From Stenotrophomonas sp. ATCM1_4 (GTDB lineage: Bacteria; Pseudomonadota; Gammaproteobacteria; Xanthomonadales; Xanthomonadaceae), in the NCBI RefSeq assembly GCF_004348115.1, contig NZ_QPFB01000001.1:3240028-3304027 (forward strand): a DNA stretch of 64,000 nt. The letters are read 5' to 3'. Below, in pieces: positions 9,982-17,738 of this stretch (the stretch's first letter is position 1; every line of letters starts with the position of its first letter). Both the position numbers and the translations under genes were made by a program. The notes beneath the pieces were generated by a model. That model made no database searches. It saw only the letters and a program-made list of their open reading frames with translations, and was not told the DNA's origin.

Positions 9982-10960
9982 GGCGTTCTCCTGCGCTGAT
10001 CGGTGCTGCCGATACTGCCACGTTCGCCGGGCGCCATGTGTCGACCAGGTACAAAGGCCGCTGCTTGGCCTCCATGTACAGGCGCCCCAAGTATTCGCCG
10101 ATCAGGCCCAGCGCGATCAGCTGCACCCCGCCCAGGAACAGGATCACCGCCATCATCGTCGGCCAGCCGGCGACCCGGTCGCCGTACAGCGCGGCCTTGC
10201 CCACCACCCAGGTACCGAACACGAATGCACTGGCCGCGGTGAACAGGCCCAGGTAGGTCGCCGCGCGCAACGGCGCGGTGGAAAAGCTGGTGATGCCTTC
10301 CAGCGCGAAATTCCACAATTTCCAGAAACCGAACTTGCTGCGCCCGGCGATGCGCTCGCCACGCCGGTACGGCAAGGCGATGCGGCGGTAACCCACCCAG
10401 CCGAACAATCCCTTCATGAAACGCTGCCGCTCCCGCAGCTGCCGCAAGCCTGCCAGCGCGCGTGGCGAGAGCAGGCGGAAGTCACCGGTATCGGCCGGAA
10501 TCGGCGTCTTCGACAGGCGACCGATCAGGCGGTAGAACACCGCCGCGGTCGCCCGCTTCATCCAGCCATCGCCGTCGCGTGCCCAGCGCGTGCCGTGCAC
10601 GTCGTCGTAACCTTGCCGCCACAGCGCGACGAACTCCGGGATCAGCTCCGGCGGATCCTGGCCATCAGCATCCAGCATGATCGCCGCGCCTTCCTCCACC
10701 GCATCCAACCCGGCGGTCAGCGCGATCTCCTTGCCGAAATTGCGCGACAGCCGCAGTGCGGCCACGCGCCGGTCATCCTGCGCCAACTGCTCGATCACCG
10801 CCCAGGTGGCATCGGAACTGCCGTCGTCCACGTACAGGATGCGGCCATCCACGTCCGCCATCGCATCGAGCTGCGCGCACAGCCGCGGATGCAGCAGCGG
10901 CAGCGCGTCCTGCTCGTTGAAGGCGGTGATGACAAGGGTCAGGCGATCAGCGGGATTCAT
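9941..10960 (-). CDS. GT2 glycosyltransferase, GtrB/DPM1-like with two membrane segments
   Basis: 339 residues. The amino-terminal GT-A domain shows LVITAFNEQDALPLL, VDDGSSDAT and the metal-site DADGQDPPE, as in polyprenyl-phosphate sugar transferases (GtrB, ArnC, DPM1). Two hydrophobic segments near residues 230-255 and 265-290 complete the typical fold, ending with GLIGEYLGRLYMEAKQRP. The enzyme probably moves a sugar from a nucleotide donor onto undecaprenyl phosphate at the inner membrane for later surface glycosylation. It starts 26 bases after the mtgA stop and overlaps the CBS gene, so mtgA, this gene and the CBS gene form one unit. The sugar is unknown. Confidence 0.88.
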   Translation of the reverse strand: MNPADRLTLVITAFNEQDALPLLHPRLCAQLDAMADVDGRILYVDDGSSDATWAVIEQLAQDDRRVAALRLSRNFGKEIALTAGLDAVEEGAAIMLDADGQDPPELIPEFVALWRQGYDDVHGTRWARDGDGWMKRATAAVFYRLIGRLSKTPIPADTGDFRLLSPRALAGLRQLRERQRFMKGLFGWVGYRRIALPYRRGERIAGRSKFGFWKLWNFALEGITSFSTAPLRAATYLGLFTAASAFVFGTWVVGKAALYGDRVAGWPTMMAVILFLGGVQLIALGLIGEYLGRLYMEAKQRPLYLVDTWRPANVAVSAAPISAGERHADRSTVAGEQVP

Positions 10961-10986
10961 GGCCCGATTCTACGCAGGCCGCCGGC

Positions 10987-11742
10987 TCAATCGCCCGCCT
11001 CCAGATAGTCCGCTCCGCCCAGCTGCCGGGCCTGGCGCTGGATCCAGGCTGCGCGGCGCTGCACGTAAGGACCGGGGCGGGCCGCGCTGTAGCGCCGCGG
11101 CGACGGCAGCACCGCGGCCAGGCGCGCGCTTTCGGCCGCGCTCAACTGGGAGGCGTCCTTGTTCCAGTAGCTGCGCGAGGCGGCCTGCACGCCGTAGATG
11201 CCGTCACCGAATTCGGCGACGTTGGCGTAGACCTCGATGATGCGCTGCTTGGACCACAACGCCTCGATCAGCACCGTGTACCAGACCTCCAGCCCCTTGC
11301 GCAGCCAGCTGCGCCCCTGCCACAGGAACACATTCTTGGCGGTCTGCTGGCTGATCGTGCTGGCCCCGCGCAGGCGCTTGCCCTTGGCATTGTTTGCCCG
11401 CGCCTTCTCGATGGCCTGCAGGTCGAAGCCGTTGTGCTCGGGGAACCGCTGGTCCTCGGCGGCCACCAGCGAGATCGGCACGCTGGCCGCCATCTGGTCC
11501 AGGTCCCGCCACTGGTAATGGATCCGGAACCCCCATTCGCCCTGCGCCAGGGCCTCCACCTGCCGGAACAGCATCACCGTGGAGAACGGCGGGTCGATGA
11601 AGCGCAACGCCAGCACCTGCAGCACGCTGAACAACGCCAGCGCCACCGGCACCCGCCACATCCACCACCACCAGCCGCGCCGGCGTCGGGCCGCCCCCCC
11701 CTGTTCCGGCGCGACCTTGCGCTCGTCCTGCTCCGCCCCCAT
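10987..11742 (-). CDS. mtgA: Monofunctional peptidoglycan glycosyltransferase
   Basis: 251 residues. One membrane segment (about 28-47) follows a basic, tryptophan-rich amino end ([12 protein letters not shown]). The GT51 domain contains the catalytic glutamate motif [15 protein letters not shown], the [16 protein letters not shown] block and the [15 protein letters not shown] block. It polymerises lipid II into glycan strands without a transpeptidase domain. It is the first gene of a minus-strand unit with a GT2 glycosyltransferase and a CBS protein. A run of eight C on the plus strand (11694-11701) lies in codons near residue 15, a possible slippage site. The divergent hslO gene begins 78 bases away. 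Confidence 0.95.
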   Translation of the reverse strand: MGAEQDERKVAPEQGGAARRRRGWWWWMWRVPVALALFSVLQVLALRFIDPPFSTVMLFRQVEALAQGEWGFRIHYQWRDLDQMAASVPISLVAAEDQRFPEHNGFDLQAIEKARANNAKGKRLRGASTISQQTAKNVFLWQGRSWLRKGLEVWYTVLIEALWSKQRIIEVYANVAEFGDGIYGVQAASRSYWNKDASQLSAAESARLAAVLPSPRRYSAARPGPYVQRRAAWIQRQARQLGGADYLEAGD

Positions 11743-11819
11743 TGAAGACCCACCTTGCAGATTCCATCGACCGGCGCATTATCCGGCACCGGCCCCCACC
11801 TCGCGCAGATGCCGTCCCC

Positions 11820-12713
11820 ATGACCGATACCTCCGACCTCCTCACCCGCTTCCTCCTGCCCGACGCCGGCGTCCGTGGCGTCCATGTCCGTCTGGGTGAA
11901 AGCTGGCGCGAAATCCTGTCCCACGGCGACTACCCGCCCGCCGCCGCGCGGCTGCTCGGCGAGGCCAGCGTGGCCACGGCGCTGTTCACCGGCCACACCA
12001 AGGTCGATGGCCGGCTGTCGATCCAGCTGCGCAGCAGCTCCGCGCTGCGCGCGTTGTTCACCGAATGCACCTCCGCCGGCACCCTGCGCGGCATCGCCCA
12101 GCTGGCCGAGGGCGAGGATGCGCCGTCCAGCCTGAGCGGGCTCGGCGAAGGCACCCTGCTGGCGATCACCATCGAAAACCCGGGCCTGGACCCGCGCGAA
12201 CCGCAGCGTTACCAGAGCCTGGTCAACCTCAGCGGCGACACCCTGGACGACGCCTTCGAGGACTATTTCCGCCATTCCGAACAGTTGCCGACCCGCCTGT
12301 TGCTGGCCTGCGACGGCGAGCACGCCGCCGGCCTGCTGCTGCAGAAGCTGCCCGGCGATGCCGGCGACGAGGACGGCTGGGTACGCGTCGGCGCCTTGTT
12401 CGACACCCTGGGCCGCGAGGAACTGCTGGCCCTGCCCGGCGCCGAACTGCTGCACCGCCTGTTCCATGAGGAGCACCCCCAGCTGATGGGCGACAAGCCC
12501 CTGCGCTTCGGCTGTTCCTGCTCGCGCGAGCGGGTGGAGGCCATGCTGCAGTCGCTGGGCGAGGAGGAGGCTCGGGCCGCCGCCGAGGCCACCGGCCAGG
12601 TCGAGGTCCGCTGCGAGTTCTGTGGCCGCCAATACCACTTCCCTTTGACGGAATTCGGCGTATTGTTCGCTTCTACACCGGCCCAGCAGCCCGCCCCCGA
12701 GCGGTTGCAATAA
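11820..12713 (+). CDS. hslO: Redox-regulated chaperone Hsp33
   Basis: 297 residues starting MTDTSDLLTRFLLP. Hsp33 is a cytoplasmic holdase switched on by oxidative stress. The four zinc-binding cysteines are C232 and C234 (GCSCSRERV) and C265 and C268 (RCEFCGRQYHF), the expected CxC and CxxC pair in the carboxy-terminal redox domain. A 26-residue upstream extension in the same frame is possible but has no family support and runs back into the mtgA start region. The gene is divergent from mtgA; the next gene downstream has its own promoter-like sequence. Confidence 0.95.
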   Translation: MTDTSDLLTRFLLPDAGVRGVHVRLGESWREILSHGDYPPAAARLLGEASVATALFTGHTKVDGRLSIQLRSSSALRALFTECTSAGTLRGIAQLAEGEDAPSSLSGLGEGTLLAITIENPGLDPREPQRYQSLVNLSGDTLDDAFEDYFRHSEQLPTRLLLACDGEHAAGLLLQKLPGDAGDEDGWVRVGALFDTLGREELLALPGAELLHRLFHEEHPQLMGDKPLRFGCSCSRERVEAMLQSLGEEEARAAAEATGQVEVRCEFCGRQYHFPLTEFGVLFASTPAQQPAPERLQ

Positions 12714-12749
12714 GGGATTGCGAGTTTACGTTCTGGGGAGGACGAGGAC

Positions 12750-12778
12750 TTGTTAAGAAACCATAAACACCATAGGAT
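12750..12778 (+). promoter_or_regulatory. Candidate promoter for the exported protein gene
   Basis: TTGTTA (12750-12755), a 17-base spacer and TAGGAT (12773-12778) lie in an AT-richer stretch 54 bases before the ATG at 12832. Spacing and hexamers fit a sigma-70 promoter. Confidence 0.5.
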
Positions 12779-12831
12779 CAATGGCTCACGCGCCGGGAAC
12801 TTCCCCGCGCATCCGGGGTCAGAGTGAGTCC

Positions 12832-13683
12832 ATGAACGCCTTCCTGCGCCTGCCGCTTGCCTTGATGATCGCCCTTGGCGCGATCGCGGGCGCGCATGCG
12901 CAGAGCAAGCCGCGCACCGACAGCACCGTCCTGCCGGTCTGGAACCGTGGCAGTGGCAAGGTCGAGGCCCTGCTCTACCTGGAGCCGACCGGCGAACAGC
13001 GTGCCGGTGCCCGCTGGAATTTCGGCCGCAGCTCGCTGGATGCCGCGTTTGGCCTGTCCTCCGGCGACTCGCTGGGCCTGCTGTGCAACAGCAGCCGCGG
13101 CAGCAGCATCAGCGGGTTGGCCAGCCATTGCATGCTGGCCAGCCTGGGCGACGATGACGACGACAACGGCCATCACATCTCCGCCACCACCGCCTTCAAC
13201 CGTCCCGGCGGCCGCATCGGCGTCACCGCCGGCACCGGCCGCGACACCCTGCCGGCCTGGCTGGCCGGTGGCAGCCGTTCCGGCGCGGCCCGGGTCGAGC
13301 AGAACGACCTGACCGTGTTCGGGCAGAAGAACATCGGCAGGGAAGGCTTCGTCTCGATCGGCGGCACCCTGGCCAAGGCCCGCCTGGTACCGCTCAGCGA
13401 CGCCTCCCCGGCCATCGTCGACCAGTGGGACAGCAAGAGCCTGAGCGTGGGGGGGGGCTACGGCGCCTTCAGCGCCAACGTCATCGGCCGCGTGGTCGAT
13501 GCCCCCGGCAGCAGCAAGTGGGAAGGCCTCGGCCTGGGCATCACCTGGCGCACCCCGTGGAGTGGCCAGCTGACCGTCGGTGCGGAGAACGTCATCACCC
13601 GCGGCAAGAACCCGTTCTCGCCCCGCAATGAGAGCAACGACGACGGTGCGATACCGTACGTGCGTTACGAGCAGGACTTGTAA
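12832..13683 (+). CDS. Exported protein of unknown function, possible outer-membrane protein
   Basis: 283 residues with a clear signal peptide (MNAFLRLPLALMIALGAIAG, cleavage probably after AHAQ). The ATG at 12832 was preferred over one at 12781, which would put 17 residues before the signal. I do not recognise a named family. The mature part is rich in Gly, Ser and Asn with alternating hydrophobic residues, has two cysteines, and carries an acidic patch DDDDD near residue 110. The carboxy end PYVRYEQDL closely mirrors PYLRYEQNF at the end of the TonB-dependent receptor encoded next, suggesting a beta-barrel. A run of nine G at 13449-13457 lies in frame in the codons of SVGGGYG. A strong terminator follows. 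Confidence 0.7.
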   Translation: MNAFLRLPLALMIALGAIAGAHAQSKPRTDSTVLPVWNRGSGKVEALLYLEPTGEQRAGARWNFGRSSLDAAFGLSSGDSLGLLCNSSRGSSISGLASHCMLASLGDDDDDNGHHISATTAFNRPGGRIGVTAGTGRDTLPAWLAGGSRSGAARVEQNDLTVFGQKNIGREGFVSIGGTLAKARLVPLSDASPAIVDQWDSKSLSVGGGYGAFSANVIGRVVDAPGSSKWEGLGLGITWRTPWSGQLTVGAENVITRGKNPFSPRNESNDDGAIPYVRYEQDL

Positions 13684-13710
13684 CCACAGTTACCATTTCA
13701 CCTGATAACA

Positions 13711-13738
13711 AACGCCCCGAACGGGGCGTTTTTGTTTT
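13711..13738 (+). terminator. Intrinsic terminator
   Basis: AACGCCCC GA ACGGGGCGTT is a tight GC-rich stem followed by TTTTGTTTT. It ends the exported-protein transcript, so the TonB-dependent receptor must have its own promoter in the AT-rich 13740-13916 stretch. A TAGTAT at 13822-13827 there is a possible -10 without a convincing -35. Confidence 0.85.
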
Positions 13739-13916
13739 ATCCATTAAATTCAATAATTTAGCTGGAAACTGTAAATAAGCAAAAATCCTTAACCAATCTT
13801 TAATTTCTTTGCTCTCGCAAGTAGTATCGAACCAAGCCTGCGGTTTTGGATCCGCTCTTCGGATCCCCCGGGCGCACTGGCAACACCCAAGCCCACTTGG
13901 CAGAGAGAGAGACCAA

Positions 13917-16568
13917 ATGAATTGCAAGTCGAACAAACTGCGCGATGCAGTCGTCATCGCGCTGGCTGCCAGCGTCCTGCCGGCAGGTACCGCGCTGGCA
14001 CAGGAAGCGCAGTCCGGCAATGCCACCAACCTGGACCGCATCGAAGTCACCGGCTCGCGCATCAAGCGCACCGATGTGGAAGGCCCGAACCCGGTCACCG
14101 TTGTTACCCGCCAGGACATCCAGGCGGCCGGTGAAATCTCGGTGGCGGACTTCCTGCGCAACAACGTCTACAACTCGTTCGGTTCGGCACGTGAATCCTC
14201 GGGTTCGGCAACCGGCTCGCAGGCCACCATCAGCATGCGCGGCCTCGGCTCCGCCTACACCCTGGTCCTGCTGGACGGCCGTCGCATCACCCCGTCCGGC
14301 GCACTGGCCGGCGGCGCAGCCAACATCAACATGATCCCGACCTCGGCGATCGAACGCATCGAAATCCTGCGCGAAGGCGCCGGTGCGGTGTATGGCTCCG
14401 ACGCTATCGGCGGTGTGGTCAACATCATCACCCGCAAGGACTACGAGGGCGCCAGCATCCAGCTGGGCTACGAAAGCCCGAAGGTTGGCCCGGCCGGCAC
14501 CACCGGCAGCGCCTCGGCAGGCATCAGCTCCGACCGCGGCAACATCACTTTCGTCCTGGATCACCAGGACCGCGAGATGATGTACAACCGCGAGATCAAG
14601 GACATTGTCACTGGTGCCGGCATCGCCTGGCCCACCAGCGCATACAACTCGTCGGCAACGTTCTCCAACGCCAATGGCACGCGCAGCGTCGCCAACTGCG
14701 ACACGTTCGAGAACAGCATCCGTACCAGCCCCACCACCTGCGGCTTCGACCACGGCGCTACTTCGGCCAACGAGGCGTCGCTGCGTCGTAACGCCCTGCT
14801 GGTGAACGGCAACTACAACATCACCGACAACACCACCATGTTCTTCCGCGGCCTGACCTCGGAAACCAAGAGCCTGGGTGTGTATGCATCGGCTCCGGTG
14901 GACAACAACGGCAACGGTCCGGGCAAGCTGCCGACGATTGCCGCGAACAACCCGTTCAACCCGTTCGGCGAAGCCGGCACCCTGTACTACCGCTTCACTC
15001 CGCTGGGCACCCGTGACTCGCACCGCAAGGACACCCTGCGTGACTACACCCTGGGCCTGCGCGGCACGACCGAACTGTTCGGCGGCGCCGACTGGGAAGT
15101 CGCAGCCAACTACGGCAACTCGTCGCAGTCCAGCGTTGGCCTGAACTACGGCATCGGCAGCACCTTGCAGGCACTGATCGATTCCGGCCAGTTCAACCCG
15201 TTCGATCCGACCCACCCGAGCGTGGCAGCGTCTGCCGGCAAGATCGGCCACACCGTCTACGTTGAATCGGTCAACAAGACCAAGGGCATCGACGGCAACA
15301 TCTCGTTCGACCTGTTCAAGATCGGCGATCGCACCGCAGGCTTTGTGACCGGCTTCGAGTACCGCAAGGACGCCCTGAGCCAGCTGTATGACGCACAGAG
15401 TGCCGCTGGCAACGTGTTCGGCTCCGCCGGCGCAGGCACCAACGGTGATCGCAGCTACGGCGCGGTCTATTTCGAAACCCTGCTGCCGGTGCTCGACTCC
15501 CTGAATGTCACGCTGGCCGGCCGCTACGATGACTACAGCGATGTGGGCGGCAAGTTCTCCCCGCGCGTCTCGCTGGAGTTCCGTCCGCTCGACTCGCTGC
15601 TGGTGCGCGGCTCGTGGGGCAAGGGCTTCCGTGCCCCGACCCTGTCGGACCTGCACAACGCTCCGTCGTCCACCAACCTGGCCTCCGAGCCGGATGCGAC
15701 CATTCCGCACGCCGGTGGTGACGAACTGGCTTGCCAGGCGCTGGCCGCCTATCGCGCGGCATCGGGCAACACCTCTTACCAGCCGTACCCGGTCAACCCC
15801 TGCAACAGCGGCCTGCAGTACACCTGGCTGCAGCTGTCCAACAAGAACCTGAAGCCCGAAGAGTCCACCAACTGGGGCCTGGGTGTGGTCTGGAGCCCGA
15901 ATGACGCACTGTCGGTGGCGTTGGATTACTACGACATCGAGATCACCAACATCATCGGTACCATTCCGCGCGCACTGGCCTTCCGCTACGGCGATCAGGG
16001 TGTACCGCTGTACGGCGTTGACCGTGGCCCGGCCATCACCGCACCGGGCGGCACCGTGCTGCCGGGTCCGGCCCAGCTGATCCGCTTGCCGACCGACAAC
16101 GGCGCCATGCAGACTTCGCGTGGCCTGGACTTCGAAGCCAACTACCGTTACGACACCACCAGCATCGGTGCGTTCACCACCAAGCTGGCCTGGTCGCATA
16201 CCCTGGAGTTCGATTTCACTCCGGTGGGCGCAGGTACCCAGGAGCGCGCGGGCAAGTTCCGTTACCCGAAGGACCGTGCCCAGCTGGGTCTGGGCTGGAA
16301 CAGCGGCGACTGGTCGGCCAACGTGATCGGCAACTACATCGGCAAGCATGACAGCGGTACCCGCGCGACCAACTTCAGCGCGCAGACCACCGTCGACGTC
16401 CAGGCCAGTGTTGCCACCCCGTGGAATGCCCGCATCACCCTGGGTGTCCGCAACGTTGCCAACAAGATGCCGCAGTTCTCCACGGCCATCGGCTTCCCGA
16501 ACTACATCAACACCATCTACAACATCTGGGGCCGCACCCCGTACCTGCGTTACGAGCAGAACTTCTGA
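13917..16568 (+). CDS. TonB-dependent outer-membrane receptor
   Basis: 883 residues. A signal peptide (about 1-26, ending in AQ) precedes a TonB-box-like LDRIEVTGSRIKR. The plug domain follows at about residues 55-170 (NPVTVVTRQDIQ, ISMRGLGSAYTLVLLDGRR, RIEILREGAGAVYGSDAIGGVVNI). The rest is a 22-strand-type barrel ending in the aromatic terminus YLRYEQNF. Such receptors import large or scarce ligands using TonB energy. The ligand is not evident, since no iron or B12 genes are adjacent. Codon use is strongly C/G-ending as in highly expressed genes, unlike the lower-GC genes that follow. A good terminator closes it. Confidence 0.93.
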   Translation: MNCKSNKLRDAVVIALAASVLPAGTALAQEAQSGNATNLDRIEVTGSRIKRTDVEGPNPVTVVTRQDIQAAGEISVADFLRNNVYNSFGSARESSGSATGSQATISMRGLGSAYTLVLLDGRRITPSGALAGGAANINMIPTSAIERIEILREGAGAVYGSDAIGGVVNIITRKDYEGASIQLGYESPKVGPAGTTGSASAGISSDRGNITFVLDHQDREMMYNREIKDIVTGAGIAWPTSAYNSSATFSNANGTRSVANCDTFENSIRTSPTTCGFDHGATSANEASLRRNALLVNGNYNITDNTTMFFRGLTSETKSLGVYASAPVDNNGNGPGKLPTIAANNPFNPFGEAGTLYYRFTPLGTRDSHRKDTLRDYTLGLRGTTELFGGADWEVAANYGNSSQSSVGLNYGIGSTLQALIDSGQFNPFDPTHPSVAASAGKIGHTVYVESVNKTKGIDGNISFDLFKIGDRTAGFVTGFEYRKDALSQLYDAQSAAGNVFGSAGAGTNGDRSYGAVYFETLLPVLDSLNVTLAGRYDDYSDVGGKFSPRVSLEFRPLDSLLVRGSWGKGFRAPTLSDLHNAPSSTNLASEPDATIPHAGGDELACQALAAYRAASGNTSYQPYPVNPCNSGLQYTWLQLSNKNLKPEESTNWGLGVVWSPNDALSVALDYYDIEITNIIGTIPRALAFRYGDQGVPLYGVDRGPAITAPGGTVLPGPAQLIRLPTDNGAMQTSRGLDFEANYRYDTTSIGAFTTKLAWSHTLEFDFTPVGAGTQERAGKFRYPKDRAQLGLGWNSGDWSANVIGNYIGKHDSGTRATNFSAQTTVDVQASVATPWNARITLGVRNVANKMPQFSTAIGFPNYINTIYNIWGRTPYLRYEQNF

Positions 16569-16593
16569 TCATCTGAGCAGAAGCCTCTCACTT

Positions 16594-16628
16594 TGGACGG
16601 CCCGCTTCGGCGGGTCGTTCTTTTTTTG
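16594..16628 (+). terminator. Intrinsic terminator after the TonB-dependent receptor gene
   Basis: GGACGGCCCGCTTCGGCGGG TCGTTC forms a GC-rich hairpin with a TTCG loop, followed by a run of seven or more T. It separates the receptor transcript from the methyltransferase gene, although read-through could still supply low expression downstream. Confidence 0.85.
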
Positions 16629-16745
16629 TGGCTCGCAAAGACACCTAGACCCAAAACTGCAGTCACATCCCATGCTTCCGCGGCCGGCTTGAACTGGTTG
16701 ACGCTCTCACGCAAGCTGTCAAATCAATTCAACCCACTCTTTCCG

Positions 16746-17738
16746 ATGTCCAACGCAACCGATCATCACCACGCGGCAGCGCCATGGACACGACTCTGGC
16801 GAACCGGGGTACTGCACTCATGCGCATCCGGCATAGACGGAAACTACGACGATGGTTTTGCACGCTTCTGGCTACGGCAGTTCGAACCACTGCATGAAGG
16901 CGCCCGGATCATCGATGTCGGCACCGGGAACGGCGCAATTCCACTGCTGGCGCAGTCGATTTCACAAGCACGCAACCTGCACTGGCAACTGCATGGCGTC
17001 GACATCGCCGATATCGACCCTCCAGGCAGCATCGATGCCCGGTCATGTACGTACCAAGGCATCGCCTTCCATCCCAACACGTCGATGACCGAACTCCCGT
17101 TCGGGGATGGGGCGGCAGATCTGATCTGCTCGCAATTCGCCTTCGAATACGCACCACGCGATCTGGCGATCACCGAAATCCTGCGTGTGATCGGAACGCA
17201 TGGCCGGGCAGCGCTTGTCATGCACAGCGAAGACTCCCTTATCCATACGATAAGTCGCAGCCAATGGGAGGCCTGCCACTGGCTCCTGCAGGAAAGCGAC
17301 GTCTTCGATGCCTGTACCCGCCTGTTGTGGCATATCGCCCAGGCCACCGATGCACCCGCGCGCAGGCGCTTGTCGCTGGATCCTGCAGCAGAGTCCGCGC
17401 GCACGGCCTTCAACGCTGCGGCAACCCAGCTGATGGAACGGATTGAGCTTTCGCCCGATGCTCAAGTGCTGCAAACCACCGCACAGGCCTTGGGACGCAT
17501 GCTGCAGCAGCCATGGCAATCACCTGACGATGCCACGACGGCAGTACAAGCGTTGCGCGCATGGGCACAGGATGAACAAGCACGTCTGGGTCTGATGCTG
17601 GAAGCGGTGCTGGATGGGGCAGCACTCCAGGATGTCGTGCAGCGGTTCGCTGCCAGCGGCCTTCCCTGTCGAACCGGCAAGCTGATGTACCGGGACACGA
17701 TGCCAATGGGCTGGACGCTGGAGATCGGTCATGAGTGA
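16746..17738 (+). CDS. Class I SAM-dependent methyltransferase, target unknown
   Basis: 330 residues. SAM-binding motif I is IIDVGTGNG at about residues 55-63, the acidic post-I residue is in HGVDIAD, and a FEYAP segment near 130 is the usual post-motif region of Methyltransf_11-like enzymes. The amino end holds a His cluster (DHHHAAAPW). The second half, from about 200, is helical and not recognised. No Shine-Dalgarno sequence is visible before the ATG, so the start is uncertain. The end overlaps the next gene by 8 bases, linking it to the GT41-like protein. Sampled lines 16801-16860 and 17041-17100 have only 33 and 34 G+C of 60, below the surroundings, which may indicate transfer. Confidence 0.75.
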   Translation: MSNATDHHHAAAPWTRLWRTGVLHSCASGIDGNYDDGFARFWLRQFEPLHEGARIIDVGTGNGAIPLLAQSISQARNLHWQLHGVDIADIDPPGSIDARSCTYQGIAFHPNTSMTELPFGDGAADLICSQFAFEYAPRDLAITEILRVIGTHGRAALVMHSEDSLIHTISRSQWEACHWLLQESDVFDACTRLLWHIAQATDAPARRRLSLDPAAESARTAFNAAATQLMERIELSPDAQVLQTTAQALGRMLQQPWQSPDDATTAVQALRAWAQDEQARLGLMLEAVLDGAALQDVVQRFAASGLPCRTGKLMYRDTMPMGWTLEIGHE

